Origin: Seminavis robusta
Lineage: Eukaryota; Bacillariophyta; Bacillariophyceae; Naviculales; Naviculaceae
Length of the DNA: 36,485 nt
Direction of reading: 5' to 3'
NCBI GenBank assembly: GCA_903772945.1
Contig: CAICTM010001128.1
Location: forward strand, 1-36,485
Shown in pieces: positions 18,533 to 27,555 of this stretch. Position 1 is the first letter of the stretch. The number at the start of each line of letters is the position of its first letter. The position numbers and the translations under genes were made by a program. The notes under the pieces were generated by a model that was not told where the DNA came from, did no database searches, and saw only the letters and a program-made list of their open reading frames with translations.

Positions 18533-21446
18533 ATGTTCCTGTCACAACGAAAGAAGAAGCTATCATGGTTTATTACATGTATTGTAGCAACTCTGTGCCC
18601 TGTCAGCGCTGTTGTCCCGGTCGTTGAATTCCCCGCACGAGATCCCGATGTTGTCGTGGACAAGGAACTCGATTGTGGGATGCGTCAGTTGTTCTGGGAA
18701 AAGGCACAAGCGGCAGTTCCATGGCGCCAAGACAATCAAGACATTAAAGATGCTTTGCAACTATGCAGTAGTAGTAGTGACAATGCCATTTCGAATTCGA
18801 AGCAGAGCAAAGTCTCGAGTGCTGCTGACACGCAGCAAAAGAGAAGGCTGAAGAAGCAAGATCTCTATGGCGTCCAGATCCATGTCTGTCCCAAGCATGG
18901 ACGAGACGGTCATCAGGAGGGAAATCAAACTCACCCTTTTCAGACGTTGCATCGGGCAGTGGAAGCGATTCGAACGCATCGACAAACGACAAAGACGACA
19001 GACGACAAAACCAATCATAATCAAGCACTCATCATTCTACGCCAAGGAATTCACTTTTTGAAAAAGACACTTGTGTTGACACAGAAAGATTCCAATATTA
19101 CCATTCGTGGCCATCCAGAAGGAACATGGATATCGGGAGGCACATTGATACCCTCCAAGTTGTCGGGTTGGCACCCACAACAAGACAACAGCAACGACAA
19201 TACCACTATTTGGGTGGCCGATTCCGTGCCATCCTCTATTACCGCCATTACGGGTCTCTTTACCGTCATCCCATACGCGACTCACATTGGCCCGCTATCC
19301 CAATGCCAATGTCGAAGTTGGAATGCCCCCATCGATACGAACGATTGATTCCTGGAACACCAAGGATGAATGGTTAATGCCAGATTATGCGGGTGTCCCG
19401 GATTTTAGTGACTATATCAATTTGGCGGATCCTCACAACCCACGGACACGCAAGGATGACTCGGCCATGCCGGATTATAATTCTTATGGTACGTATATAT
19501 ACGACAATAATGATGGAGCATCAAACGATTGTGTGGACATGGATGATTCGATTCCATTTCGCAGCTTGAGCATGGTCTCAATTGTGCTGTCGTTTGCATC
19601 TCGATCGTGTAGGAACCGGCAAGGGCGGAGCTTGTGCCACCGTCTGGGGTGACTTGCCGTCCTATTGGTGCAGCAATGTCTCGGCCGGTGGATGGGCGTT
19701 TGTCGACAAGGCAGCAGCCAAAGCAGGACGATTGAATCTCCCCGCCGGGCTCTTGTTGGCATCCAATAGTTCCTTTCAACGACGTGTCGAACAATTGTGG
19801 AATAACCAGCAAGCCCGTGGTGCCATATTTCATATCGCGCATTCCCAGGGGTGGGCGTGGCACATGTTTAATGTGTCGCATATTATTAATGATGACACCA
19901 ACAGTACGATTGCCTTTGACGCGGGAGGCTGGCAGGGTGGAAGGAACTGGCAGTGCCATAACAACAAGGGGTTGACCGATTGCAATGGAGCCAATTCCGA
20001 CGACAAACAACTTCATGGTGGTCCGTGGTATGTGGAAGGTGTCAAAGAGGAACTCGATGCACCAGGCGAATTCTACTGGGATGCCGCGTCGCGAAAGCTC
20101 TACTTTTATCCTCCCAACAACAACTGTGATGACAATAATAATAAGGGGACGTGTCAACCACCCGATTTGATTGCCTCCAATCTAAAGACTCTCTTCAAGA
20201 TTGAAGGGACACAAGAAAATCCCGTCCGGAACATCAAATTTGAAGGGATCCGACTTCGAGATGCTGCCAAAACCATCATGGAACAATGGGCAGCACCCAG
20301 TGGTGGTGACTGGGCGTTGTATCGCGGTGGCGCCATTCACATGGAAGGAACTGAAAACATTACCATATCCGATTGCCAATTTCGACGCTTGGACGGCAAT
20401 GCCATCATGTTCGGTGGGTACAACCGTCACGCACACGTTACACGCTCTGACTTTTCCTGGTTGGGAGAAGGTGCCATGGCCACTTGGGGTGACACCAATG
20501 GGTATGATGCCACGGGTGGTGCCCAGACGCGCATGAGTATCATTGAACACAACGTCATGTCCAATCTGGGACTGTATCAAAAGCAAAGCTCTGCGTGGGG
20601 GCAAAACAAGGCGTGCCAGAACATTATTCGTAACAATGTCATGTTCAACTTGCCTAGAGCAGCAATCAACTTTAACGATGGTCTTGGCGGTGGCAATCTT
20701 GTGGAGGGCAACGTGATTTTCAATGCATGTCGAGAAAGTGGTGATCATGGGCCAATCAACAGGTACGTGCAGTGGGTCACATGAAAGTCATCGTCATGGC
20801 AGTTTCCCGTTCACATATCGCTTTTCCTGCGTCTCTTTTCAGTTGGGACAGGATGCCGTTCTTGTCAGAAACGACAGGAGTTCCCTCTTTCTCGCCACTC
20901 CCTACAGAGACACGGCACAATCTCATTTGGGCGAACTATGGAGCAGCAGAGGGATTTGACAATGATGATGGCAGCAGCTATTACTACACACACCACAATG
21001 CCTATTATGAAAGTGACGGGTTCAAGATGGACTATGGTGGTCATTCAAGCAACTTTACCAACAATCTTGTCTTTAGTAATGGGAGAAAGAAGTGCTACGG
21101 CACTGCCTCCTTCAAAGAGGGCCAAGGAGATCTATTCGCCAACAACACATGCATTGTTGCGAGACAAAACAACGATCCCCCAAAGCTGGGGCACATGTTC
21201 CAATGTGCCCTTTATGGCATGAAGCCCACCTTCAATCGATACTTCACAAACACAGGCAATGGCACGTTCGCATGCGGCAATCAGCAGGCACTCACACTAC
21301 AAGCCATCCAGCAACAGGGATATGAAGTTGGATCCACATTGAACCCCATGCCACCAGCGACCACCATTCTTGCTTGGGCCAGAGATATTCTGAAAACAAC
21401 TGCAAACCATCAAATCAAAAGAACGAAGGACGACGCCTCCTACTAG
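18533..21446 (+). CDS. Secreted right-handed parallel beta-helix protein (3 exons, one apparent frameshift)
   Basis: Exons are 18533-19488, 19613-20762 and 20843-21446, with introns of 124 and 80 nt (both donors GTACGT); about 902 aa. The start is the ATG of MFLSQRKKK; a signal peptide follows (hydrophobic 10-26, ending VSA). The N-terminal region (YGVQIHVCPKHGRDG, HPFQTLHRAVEAIR, RGHPEGTWISGG) and the repeated turns (NITISDCQFRRLDGNAIMF, SIIEHNVMSNLG, NIIRNNVMFNLPRAAINF) are typical of pectate-lyase-like beta-helix proteins acting on polysaccharides. Splices restore SYGTGKGGACATVWG and GPINSWDRMPFLSE. Between GLFTV (about 19255-19267) and RLTLARYPN (19278-19304) the frame shifts by +1, and the exon sum is 3n+1, with no room for an intron. 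A sequencing error, a recent mutation or recoding are all possible. The substrate is unknown. Confidence 0.75.
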
Positions 21447-21714
21447 CTAGATATCATATGTCAAGTGGAGAGCGCACGTTCTGCTACAGTTGTTCCTTAG
21501 CTGCAGCGAACAGAGTTGGTTTTTGTTCAAAGCAAAAGGATAATGAATCGAATCAGACATACACGAAAGTACCTCGGATCCATCGTTTGTGGTATTTACA
21601 GTTGCGTGGTGCCATTGCGCCGGCTGGGTATCATCGGGGGTGGGCAACAGCAGAGGGACCAGAGTAGCTAGTTCGTTGAAACAGTACAGTACATGTCATG
21701 TATGTTCTAGCTAG
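21447..21714. other. Convergent 3' spacer
   Basis: A 268-nt spacer lies between the convergent stops of the beta-helix and protease genes. It contains GAATCGAATC (about 21544-21553) and CTAGCTAG-type motifs at 21444 and near 21707. No gene is seen. Confidence 0.4.
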
Positions 21715-23452
21715 TTAGACTATTTCAAACAACATGGAATGTTCAAATGCAAAGACCCCATCGAATTCCCACATTTTCCGTACACCGGCCCACAATTCCA
21801 CCCATCCTCCTGTCGACATGCCATTTCCGGCTTGGTCCCACATGCGGAATTGCAACGGCGTGGCCATGGGAACACTTGGTAGCTGATAGGAAATCAATCC
21901 CGATTCCGTCTGCGATCCTTGTCGCACAATCGTAATGATTTGATCCGTGAGCATATTCCGTACTTCCCATGCCGTTTCGAGGGGTGCCGCGTCGTAAAAG
22001 ACATCCATTGTTACATTGACTGTTTGTGCAGCGGGTGGGATTGTGTCGGTCATGGGCAAGACCACATCGGACAGAGGCCGCGTGGGTTGTAGATCCATGT
22101 AGACATCATCGAATCCATGAAAATTGTCATTGGTGACTAGCACATCCTTCCAGGCATGTTCCAACCACGATCGATGGGTAAAGTTGTGTCCTTGGACGAC
22201 CCGATAGTGCTGCATGGTACCCTTGGTCGCTAGATCTTGGACATCTTGTTGAATGCGAAAGTAAAAGAGGGATGGCGGTAGATTGGGAAAGTAGAATGTC
22301 GTGTACAGTTCTTCTCGAAAGGCTGCCAATTGTTCTTCTTCTTCTTCGTCTTTTTTCCGAGTCAATGCAATAAAGCCCGGATTGTCTGGCGCGGGTGGCA
22401 ACGGTGGAGGAACATTCGCGGCGACAACCCCACTGGTATCGACTTGGTAAATAGTCATGGGTGGATAGAGTTGATACAATCCCCAGGAAATGTTTTGTTC
22501 TTGCCATGGAGCAGCAGAAGAGGATAGAATATCAATGCGAAGAGAGAGTGGCAAGTCGGCATGGTACTCTTGACAATATGCCGGTGGTACTTGACTGAGT
22601 AAGCACACTTGGGGTCGAATCCAGGATTCTGTCACGGCCGATACTCGTGCTGCCACGGCGGGGGCATCGGCAAGGCCGCAACTACATGCAGAAGAAGGCA
22701 CAGAGGGCGAAATGCGGCATGTTGAGTATCACTCATCAGGATCATACTATACATTCTAGTGTAAATAGAATAATGCAAAACTCACCCATCCCCCCAACTG
22801 ACCATACCCACTTGAATCCATCCCTGTTGCGTTGTTGGATCCAGTGCAAGCAGTGGTCCTCCCGAATCTCCATAACACGAATCCTTACCACCCCCGGGAT
22901 GAAGGGTACAGAGTTCAGCGTCGGTAATGGTGGACCCTTGCCAGGCAATTTGACAAATGGGAGTGGGATGATACGGCAGCATAACTTGCTGCAGTGTATC
23001 GGGCCAATCCTTTTCTCCTTCATCGAGCGATCCAAAGCCAATCACTGTCAACAAGTCATTTTCCGTAGAGGGAAAGAGTGGATTGTCATTGAGTGCTACC
23101 GGTGTAATGTCTGGAATGGTCTCGTTGATTTTCAACAAGAGGAAATCATTTTTGGGTTCGTAATAGTAGTCCTTGTTGAACCGTGGATGCGGGAACACGT
23201 CGACCACATCGTAGGCAGTGCCGCCCAGATAGTCCAGAGATCCCAAGTAGACCCGGCCTCGATCATCCGTGCGTCCTTCGTCAATGTAACAATGCGCCGC
23301 CGACAGCAGCATATCCGGAGCCACCAAGGTCGCACCGCAACCTACATCCCAATAGGCAAAGAACGGATAGACCGCCGTGGATGTCACGGGGGTGCCTCCC
23401 ATGATGCGAGGTTTTTGAAGATCTCGACGAAAACTTAATGACGCAGCAGTGT

Positions 23453-23524
<72 letters not shown>

Positions 23525-23651
23525 ACCACAAGGACACTCCTGTCAGGGACACTAACACCAACACCAACAATCCAATCATTGTCCTTGTCAGACTACTAGT
23601 AGTAGTAGCAGTAATGGTTGTAGGAGAATCCGTCGTCATGGTACAAGTCAT
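21715..23651 (-). CDS. Trypsin-like (S1) serine protease with signal anchor, poly-Asn linker and C-terminal extension (2 exons)
   Basis: Exon 1 is 23651-22786 and exon 2 is 22681-21715. The 104-nt intron (donor GTGAGT, phase 2) restores VSWGDGCGLADAPAVAARVS; the product is 610 aa. The start is the first ATG; the longer frame begins only at GTG. Residues 26-40 (IGLLVLVLVSLTGVSLW) are a signal anchor, followed by 23 consecutive Asn. Mature chain activation is probably at KPR|IMGG (83). The catalytic triad is visible as His120 (SAAHC), Asp169 (KNDFLLLK) and Ser263 (CYGDSGGPL). Asp six residues before the Ser (GKDSC) predicts trypsin-like cleavage after Lys or Arg. Residues about 310-610 follow the protease domain and match nothing I recognise; they include an acidic EEEEE patch and possible beta-sandwich segments. 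Likely secreted or surface-bound. Confidence 0.88.
23454..23522 (-). repeat. Coding (AAC)n microsatellite, 23 Asn codons
   Basis: An uninterrupted GTT run on the plus strand encodes 23 Asn inside the protease gene; all are AAC except one AAT at the end. It should be length-variable between alleles. Confidence 0.95.
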
Positions 23652-24399
23652 GGTGTCTACTACTTCATCATTGTGTGTGGATTGCGGAGTGGTGAAGTGG
23701 ACATTGGACGCAGTTTTGTGGGAAGGCGATGCTGTGGAACTCTGCTGGAATTTCACCTGATGACCAAGACTTACGAGCCGAAACAGCTTTGGAGTTCATC
23801 GGATAGATAAGACTTATTGTATTCACCCATGCTGGATTTTATTTAAGTCTTTGGAAAGTTCGTACTTAGCACAAAAAGTGCAGGAAATTCGATTCGATTC
23901 GATTCGAACAAAATTCGACTGCCGTTTCGATTTTGCTTCCGAATGAAATCTTCGTTTCTTGTTGTCTTTCTGCTCCGTGCATGAAGATGATGATGACGAG
24001 CCGACAATTCTACATTCCCTCATGATAAAACTGTGGAGGTTATATATAATCATTCAGGCAGACAGACAAACAAACAAAGCCATGACAAAGGGCAAGCGAA
24101 GAGCTAGCTAGAAAGAGTGCAGCATTGGTACTTGTAATGCTGTAGTCACGAATAGCTCCTGGAAGCAGGACTGAGTTGCTTCGGACAATTTTGGGTTTCT
24201 TCACGTTTTTTAGGGAAGGCACCCCAACTTTTTGGTTGGTTTCAACATAACACTGTATTGTCATCATCGACGAACCTGACAGCAAAAGACGAGCAGTAAT
24301 AAGCGCCACACAGCAGTACAGTAACCACCTTCAAGCTCTTGTCGGCACGACCAGTGGGAACTGAGAGGAAGAAACTCGTCACCAAACTAACGTGTTGCC
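23652..24399. other. Divergent spacer, protease / acidic protein genes
   Basis: This is a 748-nt spacer between divergent ATGs. It carries a TTCGA pentanucleotide microsatellite at 23887-23908 and CTAGCTAG near 24103. Promoters for both genes are expected here, but no element can be assigned. No gene is seen. Confidence 0.5.
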
Positions 24400-27111
24400 A
24401 TGTTGGGTGATCCCGAAGCAACGGGAGCATCCCGGCCCATTATGGATCCCGAAGAGACGGGAGTATTGCGGTCCATGGATCCCGACGAGGAGGAGGAAGA
24501 AATTGAGGAGGAACTTATTGAAGAGGAGGAAGTGGTGGACGACGACGACGAGTTGGAACAAAGCCAGGCGGTCTTGTTGGTCATGGACGATCGACAGCGA
24601 CAGTCCATGCTGGAAATCAGCAAATTGGGATTTGATGAATCCATGATGTATTACTCGCCAGCGGCGGCTGCCCACGATGCCGGGGACTTTTTTGAAGAAG
24701 TCATTGAAGAGCACGAAGATGAAGAAATCATTGAAGAGGAGTACCATGAAGAAGAGGAGTACCATGAAGGGGAGTACCATGAAGAGGTGGAAGAGACCGA
24801 ACATTTCGAGGAGGTGTTGTCAGACAGTGAAGAACACATGATGATGGATTACAGTGAAGTCATGGTGGATGACAGTGAAGTCCTGGAGGAAGAGGAACAC
24901 GTTGTTGTGGAAGAAGAACACATTGTTGTGGAAGAGGAACAAATACTCGATGTGGAGGAAGAAGAAATCCTGGTAGAAAACAGCCCACAACAACGTCCAT
25001 CCCAGCAGGCCAGGCGGATGTCAAGCTTGTCTCCTGTCCGGGAAATGGAGCGTGAGGAAACGACAACCAGAGACATCTCAGAGTTTTTGATGGACGACGA
25101 TGACAGCATTCTCCAGGACAGTGGTGATGATGTTGATGATGAGGATGACGACGATTGGCTCTATGGACCGCTTGGTGCAAATGATCATCGGCGTGGCAGC
25201 ATTGTCGAAGTGACGGATGAAAATGAAGAGGAAATCACATCCCGTCTCTGCAGTGCCATACATGTGGCTCTGGATATCTTTGATGATCGATGGGAGGAAG
25301 TCTACTCCAAACCACCTCCCAATATCCATCCCTCTCCAACAAAGGAGAATGTACCTCCAAACGACAATAGCAGCAGCACCCACCATATCATCACCAATCA
25401 AAAGAGCCCGCTCGCAGCCACGGGCGACAATATTCAAAACCAATCAAGACTGTCCAATCAGGATGGCATACAAATCAGGTCAGCAATACAAGGCGACAAT
25501 CATCATCATACAGGGGAAGATGTGACAGGCCACAGCAACGAAGACACACAAGCCGAATCTAGGCTGTACAATGTCATGCATTTCGCCCTGGATACGTTGG
25601 AGGCGTTTCAGTTTGAAATGGACTCCACCCCTCGGCTCTATGATGCCACAAAGCTTGCCATGGATACGTTGGAAGCTCGTCAAATGGAAGTCTACGCCAA
25701 ACCACCCGATGGATATTATCATGATGCGGCAACCGTCAAGATGAGGTCAAGGGATGCCGGTTCCATTCGCGTGTATGGGTCCGATGATCCAGGCTCTATA
25801 CGTGTGTATGGTTCGAATGCTGTGGATGCAGCAGATCAACGAATGCGGAGGGATGCAGACTCCATACGTGTATACGGTTCCAATGCAAAAGATGAACAAG
25901 CCGATCCACAGAGTAGGCATAGATATGTGGGATCCACACGGGTGTATGGCTCCAATCCAGATGGGACTCAAGGGGATCACCAACAAAGGCGAAGAGCTGG
26001 AGGCTCCATTCGTGTCTATGGTTCCAGTGACCCCAACGCTGACAATTCCAGAGAGGCCAAAACTTATAATGCAGAGACTATGAGCGACACTTCCAGTCAA
26101 GATTCCAGCATCTACCTTCCACCATCATCGGGTCTTCTATGGGCAGTGCGGGCTTCCATGAACATGCTTCTTCCTCGGTACTACCGCGTGCCGCCAATTG
26201 CATCCTTGAAAGACTTTGAAAATAATGATGGGCCAAGTGACTCAACGGGTGTGCCAACGAGCGTCAGACTTCCCAGCAGGAAAGTCCACTCACCTCAATC
26301 ACCAATACAGTCTGGAGAGTTTTTCGATGATAGCTACTTGGAGACCAGCAATAAGTACCCGTTACCCGAGGTGCATTCACTATGGGGTGCTGGTCAAAAG
26401 GAGACACAAAGGATTCCCGACTCTGCACGGGTACACGGTGCGAATGGGGGTGAACGAAGACCGCACCGGACGCCAGAAAATCGATCGGGGTCCCCAACAT
26501 CGGTGGCTCTTCATCAGCCTTGGGCAAGTGGCGAAACCAAGCCGCCCAGCAAGACAAAGGAGGAGATTGCAGGCCCACCAAACCACAAACCTGCAACGCC
26601 CACTCAGCAATACAAGTCGCCGGCTTCGCCGCCAGGTGGTCTCCCGCTGGAAGTCGAAGTCAGTTATGAGGGGACAGACCGGAGCGAAGCCAGGGATTCT
26701 TTCCCCATTTCAGGCAATACAACCTTCTTTTCAGCTTTGAGCGACGAAATCGAACCAAGTCCTCGGCAGTCGTACCAATACTCCCAAATGAAGCCAACAA
26801 CCCACTCAAGGAGTAGTTCACATCCATCGGATGAGGAGCAGGGTCCATGGGACGAGTATTTGCCTGTAACGTTTGAGAAGGCTTCAGCCATCTACGAATC
26901 CGATTTTATTGTGGCACCCCGCTGGTTCCAACAGCAGGTCCAACAGCAGGCTCCAAGTCGCGTTCAAACAAAGGCGTCCTCACCATCATCCGACGATAAC
27001 TTTTTGAGGATATGGATTTTTCGTGTTCTGTTGGCTCTGTTGGTCGCGGTTCCATTTGGGATTGCGGCCTATCTCACCATCAGCAAGAAGGATGACGATG
27101 ACGACGTGTAG
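24400..27111 (+). CDS. Unrecognised acidic, repeat-containing, tail-anchored protein
   Basis: A single-exon frame of 903 aa starts at the first ATG. I recognise no known domain. Residues about 28-205 are extremely acidic (long Glu/Asp runs), with short repeats such as EEEYHEE and VVVEEEH. There are four related helical segments: RLCSAIHVALDIFDDRWEE (about 280), RLYNVMHFALDTLEAFQFEM (about 388), RLYDATKLAMDTLEARQMEV (about 411) and a weaker GLLWAVRASMNMLLPRYY (about 577). Five copies of a G/D-S-(I/T)-RVYGS nonamer lie at about 453-545, plus a weak sixth (DSARVHGA, about 670). Residues about 600-860 are Pro/Ser-rich and probably disordered. One hydrophobic helix (about 869-892) near the C-terminus, followed by KKDDDDDV, predicts tail-anchored topology with the acidic bulk in the cytosol. 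There is no signal peptide. Function unknown. Confidence 0.8.
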   Translation: MLGDPEATGASRPIMDPEETGVLRSMDPDEEEEEIEEELIEEEEVVDDDDELEQSQAVLLVMDDRQRQSMLEISKLGFDESMMYYSPAAAAHDAGDFFEEVIEEHEDEEIIEEEYHEEEEYHEGEYHEEVEETEHFEEVLSDSEEHMMMDYSEVMVDDSEVLEEEEHVVVEEEHIVVEEEQILDVEEEEILVENSPQQRPSQQARRMSSLSPVREMEREETTTRDISEFLMDDDDSILQDSGDDVDDEDDDDWLYGPLGANDHRRGSIVEVTDENEEEITSRLCSAIHVALDIFDDRWEEVYSKPPPNIHPSPTKENVPPNDNSSSTHHIITNQKSPLAATGDNIQNQSRLSNQDGIQIRSAIQGDNHHHTGEDVTGHSNEDTQAESRLYNVMHFALDTLEAFQFEMDSTPRLYDATKLAMDTLEARQMEVYAKPPDGYYHDAATVKMRSRDAGSIRVYGSDDPGSIRVYGSNAVDAADQRMRRDADSIRVYGSNAKDEQADPQSRHRYVGSTRVYGSNPDGTQGDHQQRRRAGGSIRVYGSSDPNADNSREAKTYNAETMSDTSSQDSSIYLPPSSGLLWAVRASMNMLLPRYYRVPPIASLKDFENNDGPSDSTGVPTSVRLPSRKVHSPQSPIQSGEFFDDSYLETSNKYPLPEVHSLWGAGQKETQRIPDSARVHGANGGERRPHRTPENRSGSPTSVALHQPWASGETKPPSKTKEEIAGPPNHKPATPTQQYKSPASPPGGLPLEVEVSYEGTDRSEARDSFPISGNTTFFSALSDEIEPSPRQSYQYSQMKPTTHSRSSSHPSDEEQGPWDEYLPVTFEKASAIYESDFIVAPRWFQQQVQQQAPSRVQTKASSPSSDDNFLRIWIFRVLLALLVAVPFGIAAYLTISKKDDDDDV
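25753..26030 (+). repeat. Five in-frame copies of an RVYGS coding repeat
   Basis: Within the acidic protein, the motif (G/D)S(I/T)RVYGS recurs five times, separated by 3-22 variable residues that are rich in Asp, Gln and Arg. Codons differ between copies (for example CGC, CGT, CGG for the Arg), so the protein motif is better conserved than the DNA. That points to selection on the peptide over recent slippage. Confidence 0.8.
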
Positions 27112-27555
27112 GCTGAAATTGCAACACAGACGACTCGGTCATTGCCACGCATCTCTTCAAGCTAGCCAGTCGTTTCCGGGGTAGACTACCATAAGCTGTC
27201 CCCAGGACCAAGCTTTGTCGACCCCTAGAGGTGAGCACCGCAGACGACTAGGTATGTACATGGCCCTGTGAATGCGGACGCAAAACAAATTCGAAGCACA
27301 ACTGAACAGCAGGGCGAGGACTTGTGACGACGAATTCTGCGTGCCAGTGCTGCCGAGACGCCAAGAGGAATCAGAGCCAAGCGACTCCAGTTCCTTACAA
27401 ATCTTCTCCACTGCACAAGTAAACTACGAAGGAGTACAAAGACTAGGCAACTCAGCCATGGCAATGCCAAAGCGGGGCTGGATTCTACGAAGTGCATCGT
27501 ACAGCTCCTGGCAGCTAGCTAGTTACTAGCTAGAACCAGGAAGCTTGTTGCATCC
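27112..27555. other. Convergent spacer, acidic protein / TPR2
   Basis: A 444-nt stretch lies between the convergent stops. Two CTAGCTAG palindromes (27515-27522 and 27526-27533) lie just before the TPR2 end. No gene is seen. Confidence 0.5.

Noticed and set aside
19417..20157. Minus-strand frame of 246 codons opposite the beta-helix gene
   Set aside because: The plus strand has clear beta-helix features and splice sites; the opposite frame has none.
24379..25180. Minus-strand Ser-, His- and Phe-rich frames opposite the acidic protein
   Set aside because: Antisense reading of Glu/Asp codon runs, which automatically gives Ser/Phe/Leu-rich frames.
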